Shown here: piece by piece, positions 54,819 through 64,000 of the stretch
Layout: each line of letters begins with the position of its first letter
Position numbering within the stretch: the stretch's first letter is position 1
From: Aminipila luticellarii
GTDB lineage: Bacteria; Bacillota; Clostridia; Peptostreptococcales; Anaerovoracaceae
Reading direction: 5' to 3'
DNA: 64,000 nucleotides
Assembly: GCF_004103735.1 (NCBI RefSeq)
Contig: NZ_CP035281.1
Span: 1,178,001-1,242,000 of the forward strand
Position numbers and translations under genes: made by a program
The notes under the pieces: generated by a model
Told to the model about the DNA's origin: nothing
The model's database searches: none
What the model saw: the letters and a program-made list of their open reading frames with translations, nothing else

Positions 54819-57800
54819 ATGATTAATAGAGAAATACCTTTCAGGCCAAAGCTTGAAGGCGAATTTAGAGTTAGATTTTATAATGCTGCGTCTGAAATAA
54901 CCGAAGCTACTGCTACCTTAACTATTGCCGCAATTGCTGAACGTGAGATAAGATGGGTCGAAAATGATTGCCCATATAATCTTGAGCAGCGAAAAAAGTA
55001 TCGTGCGGTATGGTTTCTTTTCAGAGACCTGATTCGTGCATCGTGGAAGGCGTGCTATAGAGAAGGCGTATTGTACATGAGCTTGCCAAGCTTGAATGGT
55101 GCAGATATGCATGATACAACATCACCAGAGGTGAAAGCTCTTTTACGTAGTTGGATGAGTGAGAGTCGGCATGAACGACTTGTTGGATATACCGATTTTA
55201 TCAAAAGAATGGAAAACCCGGGTGCAAACAAACTGAGCATTTCAACTCTGATTGCGGATGGTGAAGAACTTGCAACGCGTATTGGAAGGGCACATAACGG
55301 AGAAATTGGAATTGAGGATGCTGTAAAGCCTTATCTTCAACTCGTAAGAGAAAATGATAGGGATGAATTTACCGGTCTGAAAATTTCAGAGATTTGGAGA
55401 TATTTTCGGTTAACCTGGTCTACACCTGCTGAAACAACGCCAGGAAGAACCATGCAATATTTAATCCGGGATGCAGCACATCAGCAACACGCTGTTATGG
55501 GTATTGCTTCCCTAGAGAACTGTGCTGTTCAAATAACCTGTAGAGATGATTATATTGGGTGGAATCAAAAGGCTTTTGTTGAAAGAATTCTAAAGTTAAG
55601 TGATTCTGATGCAGTAAATGAATTAAAGCAACTTCTTATATATTTAGAGGATGGTATTGCAGGAATTGACTATGTTGACCTTTGTACTGATGCAGTTGTA
55701 AAAGACCCGACTGTTTCGGATGTACAGTTGCTTTTCGATGAAGCCACTAATGCTGAGCAGATTCGTCAGCAGCTTTTGAAGGATGATATGGATAGCACTA
55801 CAGACGATGCTGAAAAAAGTGAGCTTGGTAGTATTTCTATGGATGCAGAAAAAGCACTTTACCGTAGAAAACGAGCTGAACAACTAGCGCGTCTTCTTAG
55901 TGCAAAAAAAATAATCCGAGATTTGTGCGAAGACAGTGATTTCACGGAAAAGTGGCAGGACTTTTGTAAAAGTGAAAATGGTGGTTCTGCTATCAGAAGT
56001 GCGTTGGTGGCGCAAAAAACAAAGCATATTGGTTCAAGCCTTATGGAGCTTAATGTTTGTGGAGCTATACCACCATACAATGAGATACTGGGTGGAAAGC
56101 TTGTTGCTCTTTTGGCAACTTCGCCCCAGGTTGTTCATGATTATAAGGAAAGGTATGCTGATAAAGCAAGTGAGATTGCAAGTCGTTTGAAGGGACAACC
56201 AGTTTGCAGACCTGCAGACCTTGTATATGTTGGTACGACATCATTATATTATGTCGGCTCAAGCCAATACAATAGATTAAAAATACCTGGAAAAATATTT
56301 GCTTCGGATTTTGATATAGTTTGGAAGAAGCTTGGAATGACTATAGGCTTTGGAACGATGCATATAAGCAAGGCAACAACCATGAGTCTAACGGAAGCAA
56401 CAAGCGATGGCTTTAATCGAATTAATCATGTTTTTGGTGAGGGAGCGAGTCCAAAAATGCGCTTACTCACAATGTCGATTCGAGAGCTATTAGAATCAAC
56501 AAATGAGGCTTCGAAAGACTTTTCGAAGCATGCAATGTCTAGAATTGTTTATGGTGCATGCTTGGCTGAGAACACATTTGACTACCTAATGGGAAGGGCT
56601 TCTGCTCCGAAGTATTATACTGACATGAATAACTACGGCGTGGGTACGCAAAAGGTAATTGATTATTGGAGAAATCGTTGGCTAAAGAGCCGATTGAATT
56701 ATGAACCTATATATCAAAGAATCCGTGATTTCAATAAGCAGGAATTTCTTGTGAGTAATCAAGTAGACGCTGATGAAGAATGGAGCTTTTCTAAGCTCAA
56801 GGAGGTGCAGCATATGCCGACTAATGATGAAGCTAAAACAGGTCTTCAATTTGTTCGGGATTTCTATAGAGGGTCAAGCGCATATGCAGACCATATTTCA
56901 CCTGATCTTCTGTCTGCAATTCATTTGGAGACAAAACTGGATGAGGCTATTATACAGGCGGCGCTAGATGGCAAGGATATCGTGTTAACAGGAAATCCGG
57001 GTGATGGAAAAACTCATATTATCCGATTGTTGAAGAATAAGCTGGAGGGGTTAGAAAAACCGATTCATATAGAATTGGATGCCAGTACGCTATCCAACGA
57101 AGCTATTTATGCAAAATGGAAGGCTGCAAGAGAGAGTAAAACGCCATTTGTTATTGCAATTAATGCAGCAGTTCTATTTTCAGTGTATCAAAAATATCCC
57201 GAGTTTGAGCCAATTAAGGATGCATATTATCAAATGAGTCACTCTGTGGTATTTCATGATGAGGACTTGAATTGTGAAAATCTGGTGGTGTATGACCTAA
57301 GCAAACGAGAGGTTTTAACTGCCGAAATATTGCATAAGGCTATTGATAAGCTTACGGATGCAAATCATTATAAGGAATGTGCAACGTGCCCGCTTAATGA
57401 AAGCTGTGCTGTACATAAGAATTGCGCATTACTGAAGAATGGATTGTTCCAAGATAGACTGTTTGTTATTCTTCAAAGAGCTTCACTACAGGGCTATCAT
57501 GCTACGGTGCGTGAGCTACAAAGCTTTATCGCTTACCTGATTTTTGGCAATCGTAGTTGTAAAATCATTAGTCGAACAACAGGTAGCAACCAGTACAATT
57601 TGGTTAATCTTGTGTATTCAGGCAAGGGGGCATTTTTTGATGTTATAAGAAATGCAATTGACCCAGTTGACATTTCACACCCTACTTGGGATGAGAAAAT
57701 CCTTCTTAATGATATTCCGGCAGATAGTTGGGTTGATGGATATGAGGTGCCAGCAGAGGCAATCGCTTATGACAACTATGAATTGTTTAAGCTCAGAAAA

Positions 57801-58409
57801 AGACAATTTTTCTTTTTCAATCGCTACGGTGACGAACTGCTTAAGCTTATGGATGATGATGTTACACACTTTCAAGAGTTTTTGAATCAAGATAGTGGAA
57901 AGCTTATAAAGGATTTGATTCGCAAGTTGAACACTTTCTTTGGCTCCGCAAAGGCATCTAATTCTGAATTCCAGATTTGGACAGGACATCGTTATGATAA
58001 CGAGCCCAGAAAGGTCTTGATTTCAATGGGTACAATCAAGAAAAGTAGCCTAAAAATTGGACGCCCCGCACTCCTTAAGTGTATGCAGGATGGAATTGAT
58101 ATGACATCAAGCTATATTCGATTGGAAAAAAAGGATGCAGAACACATATTCCTCAAAATTGATTTCAATATGTATATGCTTCTTACAGAGGCGGAGCGAG
58201 GTGTTCCGGTTTTATTTATGGAATCAGACCTAGTAAAAAAGGTCTGGAGGTTTGTTGAGCAGCTTCAATCCTTCAACGATATTGATGAGGATGATACCGT
58301 GACAGTTTCGTTATTAGATGTACAAAACAAGAAGAAAATTTCTGTTGCAATTGATAGAGAGGAACATAAATATTCTTCTATCGATGGCGAGAGAGCAAAG
58401 GAGGTTTAA
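54819..58409 (+). CDS. DruA-like (DUF4338) and P-loop ATPase fusion protein
   Basis: 1196 residues from ATG 54819 (AGGAGG eight bases ahead). Residues about 200-600 carry the DUF4338 signatures of Druantia DruA: GRTMQYLIRD near 210, RDDYIGW at 242-248, GTTSLYYVGSSQYNR from 472, and VFGEGASPK with G540-E-G542, then RIVYGACLAEN. From residue 690 a second part begins, a P-loop ATPase with Walker A GNPGDGKT (725-732), and four cysteines (C854, C857, C863, C869) that look like a zinc knuckle. I do not know this fusion. First gene of an operon of three. Confidence 0.75.
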   Translation: MINREIPFRPKLEGEFRVRFYNAASEITEATATLTIAAIAEREIRWVENDCPYNLEQRKKYRAVWFLFRDLIRASWKACYREGVLYMSLPSLNGADMHDTTSPEVKALLRSWMSESRHERLVGYTDFIKRMENPGANKLSISTLIADGEELATRIGRAHNGEIGIEDAVKPYLQLVRENDRDEFTGLKISEIWRYFRLTWSTPAETTPGRTMQYLIRDAAHQQHAVMGIASLENCAVQITCRDDYIGWNQKAFVERILKLSDSDAVNELKQLLIYLEDGIAGIDYVDLCTDAVVKDPTVSDVQLLFDEATNAEQIRQQLLKDDMDSTTDDAEKSELGSISMDAEKALYRRKRAEQLARLLSAKKIIRDLCEDSDFTEKWQDFCKSENGGSAIRSALVAQKTKHIGSSLMELNVCGAIPPYNEILGGKLVALLATSPQVVHDYKERYADKASEIASRLKGQPVCRPADLVYVGTTSLYYVGSSQYNRLKIPGKIFASDFDIVWKKLGMTIGFGTMHISKATTMSLTEATSDGFNRINHVFGEGASPKMRLLTMSIRELLESTNEASKDFSKHAMSRIVYGACLAENTFDYLMGRASAPKYYTDMNNYGVGTQKVIDYWRNRWLKSRLNYEPIYQRIRDFNKQEFLVSNQVDADEEWSFSKLKEVQHMPTNDEAKTGLQFVRDFYRGSSAYADHISPDLLSAIHLETKLDEAIIQAALDGKDIVLTGNPGDGKTHIIRLLKNKLEGLEKPIHIELDASTLSNEAIYAKWKAARESKTPFVIAINAAVLFSVYQKYPEFEPIKDAYYQMSHSVVFHDEDLNCENLVVYDLSKREVLTAEILHKAIDKLTDANHYKECATCPLNESCAVHKNCALLKNGLFQDRLFVILQRASLQGYHATVRELQSFIAYLIFGNRSCKIISRTTGSNQYNLVNLVYSGKGAFFDVIRNAIDPVDISHPTWDEKILLNDIPADSWVDGYEVPAEAIAYDNYELFKLRKRQFFFFNRYGDELLKLMDDDVTHFQEFLNQDSGKLIKDLIRKLNTFFGSAKASNSEFQIWTGHRYDNEPRKVLISMGTIKKSSLKIGRPALLKCMQDGIDMTSSYIRLEKKDAEHIFLKIDFNMYMLLTEAERGVPVLFMESDLVKKVWRFVEQLQSFNDIDEDDTVTVSLLDVQNKKKISVAIDREEHKYSSIDGERAKEV

Positions 58410-58410
58410 C

Positions 58411-59883
58411 ATGGCTGACCAAATTTATCTCCACTCCTTTAGAAAGGCGGTTGATAGTACCTACGTTGGCTTCACGCCAAACGGTGGGTCAATTAAACCA
58501 GTTCATGTTGCAAGTGGCGTTCAGAGATGCATATATGGTGGCTATAATACGACCATGAACATAAAGCGACTTGCGCTGGTTTCTGATGCTAAGGGTAATG
58601 TACCTGTAGGCAGCGAAATAGAGACGATATATGCAACGCTTGCTGCGGAAGAAACCATTGAGGATGGCATTGTTGAGGGCTCTGTTGAGTCGATGAGAAA
58701 TGTAATGCAAAGACTTCTATCTGCAGATAAGGGGGTTTATGTTGTCAAGGGATTAAAGGACGATATGATTTCCTTTACAGCAGGCTCAAAATACTTTTTG
58801 ACAAGAACCTCAATCTATGAGGATACAGGAGAATTCATTGGTGGTATCATTCGTTCCTATTGCCCTGACCTGGCAAATTATATTAAGGAAGTACTAGAAA
58901 AGGCAGATGACCCGATTTCTCTTTTATTTGAGCCGGTACACGAGAGCTCAATGCAGGTGTTTGAGAAAAGCAGACATGAGGATATACCGGTCTTTAAGAA
59001 CATGAATAATTCTGTTAAGTGGTATGTGAACGGGATTAAGGAAAGTGGAGAATGCTTGATGGAAAATCTTAAGCAGCATCCTAATCCATTAACACAGCTG
59101 CGCCTGTTCAATTTTTACTGTATATTTCAGCTTATTCGTTATATGGCAATGCTAGAGGCTTTCTATTGCGAAGAGAATATTAGGCCGATACTTTTAGATT
59201 TTTCGGGGATTGCTCCAAGCCAAAGCAGCGTTGCACGTGCGTCTGAAATGTCCTATACACAGATGCACAAATCAATTAATCGATTCTATGCATGGGGGTA
59301 TGCGCAAGAGCTGAAAGAAAAGGACTATAGTAAAGCTGAGCTTTTGGCTTCTGAAACACCAATATATGAAGAAAATAAAAAAGCTTCCGTAGAACTTGAT
59401 ACTCTATGGGAAATGGCAAAGGAAAGGGCTAAAGTCTGCGCGACAGATGACGAAGCAAGACTTGTGTTTGGTGAGACTATGTACGATATGCTTGCATTAG
59501 AGGCATCATCACATCCAGTTAATTGCCTCAAAATTCTTGGTACAGCAGCCGGTATTCTGTATCCACCTGATAAGATGCACCCCAATAAGAGGTTTGTTTT
59601 GTCACAGGATATTTTGGAGATGATACTACGAAGCACAGTCAGTCCAGATGAAATACTTAGTGGTAGCGAGATGACAACCCGCCTTTGGGAGCGTTTTGGT
59701 ATTATCGTTGGCGGAAGTACATTCGAACTTGAGCGACTCCAAAACAGTGGTATGCTATTGCAAATTGATGAAGATTCGCTAGAACGCAATTTCACAGACT
59801 TTGCAACATTACTGGAGTCTATGGACTTTGCAGAAGTTATGGCCGATGGAATCCTTCAGATACGGTTAGGAGGTGCGGATTAA
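58411..59883 (+). CDS. Unrecognised 490-residue partner protein
   Basis: 490 residues from ATG 58411 (AAAGGAGG seven bases ahead and one base after the previous stop). The start (YLHSFRKAVDSTYVGFTPNGG) and middle (RLFNFYCIFQLIRYMAMLEAFYCEENIRPILLDFSG) are not like any family I know. No membrane helix, signal, P-loop or nuclease motif was seen. Its stop overlaps the next start. In layout it takes the place of DptG in DptFGH, between an ATPase and a very large motor, but I have no sequence evidence for homology. Confidence 0.7.
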   Translation: MADQIYLHSFRKAVDSTYVGFTPNGGSIKPVHVASGVQRCIYGGYNTTMNIKRLALVSDAKGNVPVGSEIETIYATLAAEETIEDGIVEGSVESMRNVMQRLLSADKGVYVVKGLKDDMISFTAGSKYFLTRTSIYEDTGEFIGGIIRSYCPDLANYIKEVLEKADDPISLLFEPVHESSMQVFEKSRHEDIPVFKNMNNSVKWYVNGIKESGECLMENLKQHPNPLTQLRLFNFYCIFQLIRYMAMLEAFYCEENIRPILLDFSGIAPSQSSVARASEMSYTQMHKSINRFYAWGYAQELKEKDYSKAELLASETPIYEENKKASVELDTLWEMAKERAKVCATDDEARLVFGETMYDMLALEASSHPVNCLKILGTAAGILYPPDKMHPNKRFVLSQDILEMILRSTVSPDEILSGSEMTTRLWERFGIIVGGSTFELERLQNSGMLLQIDEDSLERNFTDFATLLESMDFAEVMADGILQIRLGGAD

Positions 59884-62800
59884 TGCTTGAAAAGCAAGAA
59901 CTTATTATAGGGCTATTGTTAGAAAAGCTTGCTGATACAAAGGTTGGTATTCTTGTTAAAGGAATAAGCGGAATATCGCCGCAAGAAATTGCTGAAGAGC
60001 TTGCAAATAAAAGAAATACGCATATTTATATGGCGGCAGTAGGTTATGGTCTTGCTGGCAATATTGAGGAGTCACAGTATACCTTAACACCATCTGTTGA
60101 AAAGGCTGTCTTATGGAGGAGTATTCCTGAATATGCTGGAAGTATTGTTGTGTCTGTAAAGGCAGATACGGATAAACTCCATTCATTAGCTGAATTTGAC
60201 AGTTTGTCTTTGAGGGACGTATCGAAGTATATTCTTGAACTTCAGATTGCAAGCGAAAGCAATACACCAACGCAGAATTTTTGGAGAGCATTACAGCAGA
60301 CCTCGGATTACTACGCTTTCGACGCAATTCTAGAGTTCGTTCAGACTGTTACAACTTCAAGTAATGCGGCAGAGGCAATTCCTAGCAATATGTGGAGATT
60401 AAATCTTCTTTGTGATACAGAAATTCTGAGTACGAAATTTAAGCCTGAGGAAAGATTGACACGCAATCGCGAGTTGATTTTTGCGATAGGACAGTTAAGC
60501 GAGGACTCTAGAAAAAAGCTGAGCCGTTCCTTAGCGAGAACCAAGGGTGCTGATCGAAATAGATTGCAATCTGCATACAATGCACTTCAAAATATTTACA
60601 AATATGGGAAAAGAGAGATGCTTCAAAAACTGGACTTTGGCACGGTTCAAGAACTTTTTTCTGCATCAAAAGCAAATGAAGCAAGGAAAAAGAAGACTAC
60701 ACCTAAAGTCCAAGACGAAAATGATGATGGCACTGCGGATGTTACAACAGTCGCGATGCCTATTCGTCCGAAAGAACTGGGTCAGATGATTTCGGATACA
60801 ATCATTAACGGAGACGATGATGATATTGTGGCCATTAAGGCACTGCTTAGAGAACTAAAAAAGCATTTTGACCCAGAAACTGAAGACAACAATGATAGCA
60901 TTCCTTCTATTGGTGGTGTTTTTGATGATAGAGCAATTATAATTGAAAATCATCAATCAGACCTGAGAAAACTCGTAGGTATGGCCTGCAATGAAAACGC
61001 TTGGGGCGGCTTAATGGAAACCGAGGAAAGTGTTCTGAAGGATGCAATCTCTGCAGATATTAAAAGCTTTCAGCCTTTTAATCCTATAGGAAAGGATTCA
61101 ATGGTGTCGTTTCACGGCGGAATTGACGGGAGTCAGCCTTTATTTGACTTTATCACGCAGTTTGATGCTCAATTCAAAGCAAAGGAAATTGAAACAGCAG
61201 AGTATTTTATTCCAATTATTGAAGAATTGCTAACACGCAGAGGAGAATTGCTGGATAATCTTGATATGATTATGTATTATCCTGTTTTGAGTTTCGGTAT
61301 TGATGAGGATGCGCGCCAGTCGTTGATTGGGTATATTGAAGCATGGGCTGAGTTATATTATGCCTTTAGAGTTAACGAGCCAACCATGCGTGAAATGAGT
61401 CCAAGCAGTACGAGCTTCATTGCAAGAGCATTGCTCTTGTTGGATATTTTGTATGTGAAAACAACAAAGGAGTGGAAAGCAATTCTATTGCCGGTGCACC
61501 CTATATTCCTGTGGAGATACTACGAAATTTTCAAGAACTTACCATCAAAGAAGGCAGAACTGTCTGAGGATGATGCAAACGCGCTTACAGAGGTCTTAAA
61601 TCGTTTGCCTCAAATTCTTAGCTTTGTAATTGCTAATAGTGTTATTACTGGCATTTCAGATGATAAGGTACTTCCTTGCTCAGGCAACATTGAAATGCTT
61701 CCAACCTTTGAGAACAAAACCAACCGTTACCTTGGTGATGATGGAACTCAGTCAATTGGTGAGATTCTTACACGGTGGATTGGCTTTGCGCCATATTCAA
61801 AGAATGAAATCAGAATTTGTTCTGTAGATGCACCAGACTTGATTGCCAATCTTCGAGCAATTAGGTCATTTATGGATAAGAATGGTTGTGAAAAAGTCGT
61901 TTATGATGTTTATCTAACCAGAAAACAAAATGGCAACACCGAGTTATCCAAACTCGATTATTCCGGGAAGGATTATGAAATAGGAGAGTTTATTCGAAAA
62001 AACAAAATCGCGATTAGTATTAAGAATGTTGAATCAGCTAATGAGGTTAAGTCTGCATTGACGGAAAAGCCGGTTCATGTTGCCTTCTATTTTGACCAGT
62101 CAGCATATGCGATAGAGTTTGGCCCTAACAGCAAGAACCTATATATTAACCCTCTCGTTGTAACCTACGATTATGATTTTGACGAAATTCAGCATAGAGG
62201 AAGTATTTTCCCTTCCTCAGAAATGGACTCTGGTTTAATTGGGGATTATCATAAGCTAATGAAATCAGCTGATGTCATTAGCAACAATATGAATCCTCGT
62301 ACCACCTATAATGGTAATACAGATATGACTGCGGTTGTCTCTACTATCCAGGATGGGATGGTACAGTGGTTGGTTGCTGCAGATAGAGATACAAATAATT
62401 ATGACCCTACTGGCGCAATACCAATCGGTGAAATGCAATTTGATAGACGAATGGTGAATGTGTGGGCGTCAAGCGATTCGAGAATTATTACTCAGTATCT
62501 CACGATGCTACGTGCGTATAATCTCTATCCTAAATCAGAAACCCTCATTGATATCCTTAAAAGCTTTGGGCATATCGCGTCAAACGGACTGATAAGCATT
62601 CCAAAGTTTGGAGCAGATGCGCAGGCAATCGATAATAAAAAGAAGGGATTGATTGGAACTCTATTTGCTGCTTCGTGGTATACAAGAAACAATGCAGATT
62701 CACTAGTTGCATCGTTGGATGATGATAAGGCTCGCTTATGGTTGCAGGATAGCCGTTTTGGAAATGAAAGAGCAGACCTTGTTGGACTCAAATATATTGA

Positions 62801-64000
62801 GAGAACAAATACGCTTTTGATTCAGCCAATAGAGGTAAAGACAAGAGATGAGTCCCCAGATGCAGTAATAACAAAATCTGATGATGGTCGTCAAATGATT
62901 ACAGGGCATGCTGCTGGACAAATAGCAGCAATTGTAGGCATGCTTAAAGAAATATTCTCAGTCGATGAAAATTCGTCGGATATGTTTACTTCGGCAAGAA
63001 GAGAGGTTCTGAAATATCAGATAGTATCGGAATGCTTCAGAAATGTACATGATTCTGAATGGCAGAAAAAATGGTGCGATATCTTAAAGAAAACCTTTGG
63101 CAATGGAAGCAGTGGGAATATAAACATTGAGGTAGTTGGTCTACTTATGCACATCAAGCTTAATGAGGTCGCAGGTGGCAAGGTGATTCAATGCGTAAAT
63201 CCGGATTTTGACGACTGCCCAATTGAGTATAGATTATTGACTGCCAAAGAGATACAGCAAGAAATATTTGGTGATGGCGCCATCCTCAAAGAAGTGTGGA
63301 CTCCAGATTTTGATGATGATGGTACTGACACGCCTAGCGATGGAGATGATGCCATTATTGATACAGATTCGCAGACCGAGGTAGCGATTGCCGATATAAC
63401 GAGGCTAGATATATCTAATGTTGTTCATGCTATAATGCCTTCTCAGGCTTCGATGGTTGCGGAAACACCAACGGGAACTTATGGTAGCACATCATCTGAA
63501 GTAAAGAACGATACAAAGGAAATCTCTAAAGAAGAAATAGCACAATTAGTTCGTGATTTTAAACGTTCTTGTGGCGACTATCATGTCAACCTTAGAGAGT
63601 GTGAAGAAAATAGTGCAGTAGTTGGGCCAAGTGTAATTAGACTGAAATTCAAGCTTGGTCGTGGACAGGCACTTCAGGGGTTGTCCAGTCATCTTGAAGA
63701 CATTGGCAGAGAAATGAAAAGGACAGGCATTATTATTCAACAGATGCCGAACTCCGATGAACTTCTTCTGGATGTTCCAAGGCTCCAAAGAGAAAAAGTG
63801 CTTTTCAAGGATGTTGTAGCCTCCATTCCGTCAGTCACATCACCTGAGCAGCTTTATTTCCCATTGGGAAGAACGCCGAATGGAAAAGACCTTATTGAAG
63901 ACTTGAGTCAGATGCCTCACATGCTTGTAGGAGGAAGTACGGGCTCCGGAAAATCTGTATTTCTTTTTACCATGTTAGCATCAATGCTCATGACCCATCC
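59883..64000 (+). CDS. FtsK/SpoIIIE-type motor with PD-(D/E)xK-like site, 3' end off window
   Basis: ATG 59883 overlaps the previous TAA by one base; the frame stays open for 1372 codons to the window edge. Residues 940-1000 have a restriction-nuclease-like signature: D965 (RADLVGL) and E984-V-K986 (IEVKTR), 19 residues apart. A low-complexity acidic linker (about 1135-1165) follows. From about 1320 comes the FtsK domain: PLGRTPNGKDLIEDL, PHML, and Walker A GGSTGSGKS (1350-1358). Walker B lies beyond the window. A protein this large is like DptH or HerA/FtsK-type defence motors and not like the cell-division FtsK (no membrane helices). Confidence 0.82.
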   Translation, partial: MLEKQELIIGLLLEKLADTKVGILVKGISGISPQEIAEELANKRNTHIYMAAVGYGLAGNIEESQYTLTPSVEKAVLWRSIPEYAGSIVVSVKADTDKLHSLAEFDSLSLRDVSKYILELQIASESNTPTQNFWRALQQTSDYYAFDAILEFVQTVTTSSNAAEAIPSNMWRLNLLCDTEILSTKFKPEERLTRNRELIFAIGQLSEDSRKKLSRSLARTKGADRNRLQSAYNALQNIYKYGKREMLQKLDFGTVQELFSASKANEARKKKTTPKVQDENDDGTADVTTVAMPIRPKELGQMISDTIINGDDDDIVAIKALLRELKKHFDPETEDNNDSIPSIGGVFDDRAIIIENHQSDLRKLVGMACNENAWGGLMETEESVLKDAISADIKSFQPFNPIGKDSMVSFHGGIDGSQPLFDFITQFDAQFKAKEIETAEYFIPIIEELLTRRGELLDNLDMIMYYPVLSFGIDEDARQSLIGYIEAWAELYYAFRVNEPTMREMSPSSTSFIARALLLLDILYVKTTKEWKAILLPVHPIFLWRYYEIFKNLPSKKAELSEDDANALTEVLNRLPQILSFVIANSVITGISDDKVLPCSGNIEMLPTFENKTNRYLGDDGTQSIGEILTRWIGFAPYSKNEIRICSVDAPDLIANLRAIRSFMDKNGCEKVVYDVYLTRKQNGNTELSKLDYSGKDYEIGEFIRKNKIAISIKNVESANEVKSALTEKPVHVAFYFDQSAYAIEFGPNSKNLYINPLVVTYDYDFDEIQHRGSIFPSSEMDSGLIGDYHKLMKSADVISNNMNPRTTYNGNTDMTAVVSTIQDGMVQWLVAADRDTNNYDPTGAIPIGEMQFDRRMVNVWASSDSRIITQYLTMLRAYNLYPKSETLIDILKSFGHIASNGLISIPKFGADAQAIDNKKKGLIGTLFAASWYTRNNADSLVASLDDDKARLWLQDSRFGNERADLVGLKYIERTNTLLIQPIEVKTRDESPDAVITKSDDGRQMITGHAAGQIAAIVGMLKEIFSVDENSSDMFTSARREVLKYQIVSECFRNVHDSEWQKKWCDILKKTFGNGSSGNINIEVVGLLMHIKLNEVAGGKVIQCVNPDFDDCPIEYRLLTAKEIQQEIFGDGAILKEVWTPDFDDDGTDTPSDGDDAIIDTDSQTEVAIADITRLDISNVVHAIMPSQASMVAETPTGTYGSTSSEVKNDTKEISKEEIAQLVRDFKRSCGDYHVNLRECEENSAVVGPSVIRLKFKLGRGQALQGLSSHLEDIGREMKRTGIIIQQMPNSDELLLDVPRLQREKVLFKDVVASIPSVTSPEQLYFPLGRTPNGKDLIEDLSQMPHMLVGGSTGSGKSVFLFTMLASMLMTH

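Noticed and set aside
54819-64000. Phosphorothioation system DptFGH
   Set aside because: The three-gene layout is similar, but the first protein has DUF4338 motifs, no dndBCDE genes are near, and no motif in the second protein could be tied to DptG.
59883-64000. Cell-division or sporulation FtsK/SpoIIIE
   Set aside because: No N-terminal membrane helices, more than 1300 residues ahead of the motor domain, and accessory neighbours.

Overview
The window looks like chromosome of a low-GC, endospore-forming, anaerobic Firmicute of the class Clostridia. The evidence is sporulation-type genes (yqfD, ymxH/ylmC, a SpoIID protein, a SpoIIE-free but typically clostridial housekeeping order yqfD-phoH-ybeY-cdd-era-recO), pyruvate phosphate dikinase, a fused IspH-ribosomal protein S1 gene, single-chain glycyl-tRNA synthetase, a BKACE catabolic cassette and a Gram-positive Tad pilus cluster without a secretin. 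The exact genus cannot be read from the sequence; Eubacteriales family XIII / Anaerovoracaceae-like bacteria would fit, as a guess.

Layout. 1-9.1 kb: housekeeping run (end of yqfD, phoH, ybeY, cdd, era, recO, a UBA/DUF4342 protein, glycyl-tRNA synthetase, ppdK). 9.1-13.2 kb: ymxH on the minus strand, a TepA/ClpP-like protease, a TadZ/CpaE-like ATPase and a Na+/phosphate symporter that sits behind a three-repeat PhoP box. 13.3-17.2 kb: PhoP/PhoR-type two-component system and a CPA2 cation antiporter in one operon. 17.3-23.6 kb: Tad/Flp pilus operon. 23.7-28.3 kb: a sigma-54 activator and the divergently spaced but co-directional catabolic operon it very likely controls (MFS carrier, cyclase-family hydrolase, BKACE enzyme), with enhancer repeats and a textbook -24/-12 promoter between them. 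28.3-29.3 kb: a 52-residue zinc-ribbon protein, repeat-rich non-coding DNA, a small membrane protein. 29.4-43.5 kb: SPOR protein, rarA, ispH-rpsA, aroK, recN and argR (minus strand), ruvCAB behind a likely SOS box, spoIID-like, queA, tgt, rlmD-like.

From about 43.6 kb to the end the window is accessory. It holds an AraC-type regulator, a truncated IS66, a full IS3-family element, a fragment of an RlmD-type methyltransferase, a duplicated HEPN-like protein, an IS30-type transposase with 40-bp repeats behind it, an ABC-three-component-type module (with a doubly broken first gene) and, from 54.8 kb to the window edge, a tightly coupled three-gene operon. Its first protein joins a Druantia DruA-type (DUF4338) region to a P-loop ATPase, its second is an unrecognised 490-residue protein, and its third is a very large FtsK/SpoIIIE-type motor that also carries a PD-(D/E)xK-like nuclease signature. 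That operon is the best candidate for an undescribed defence system.

No rRNA, tRNA or CRISPR array was found. Functions are assigned by reading protein motifs by eye; no database search was possible.
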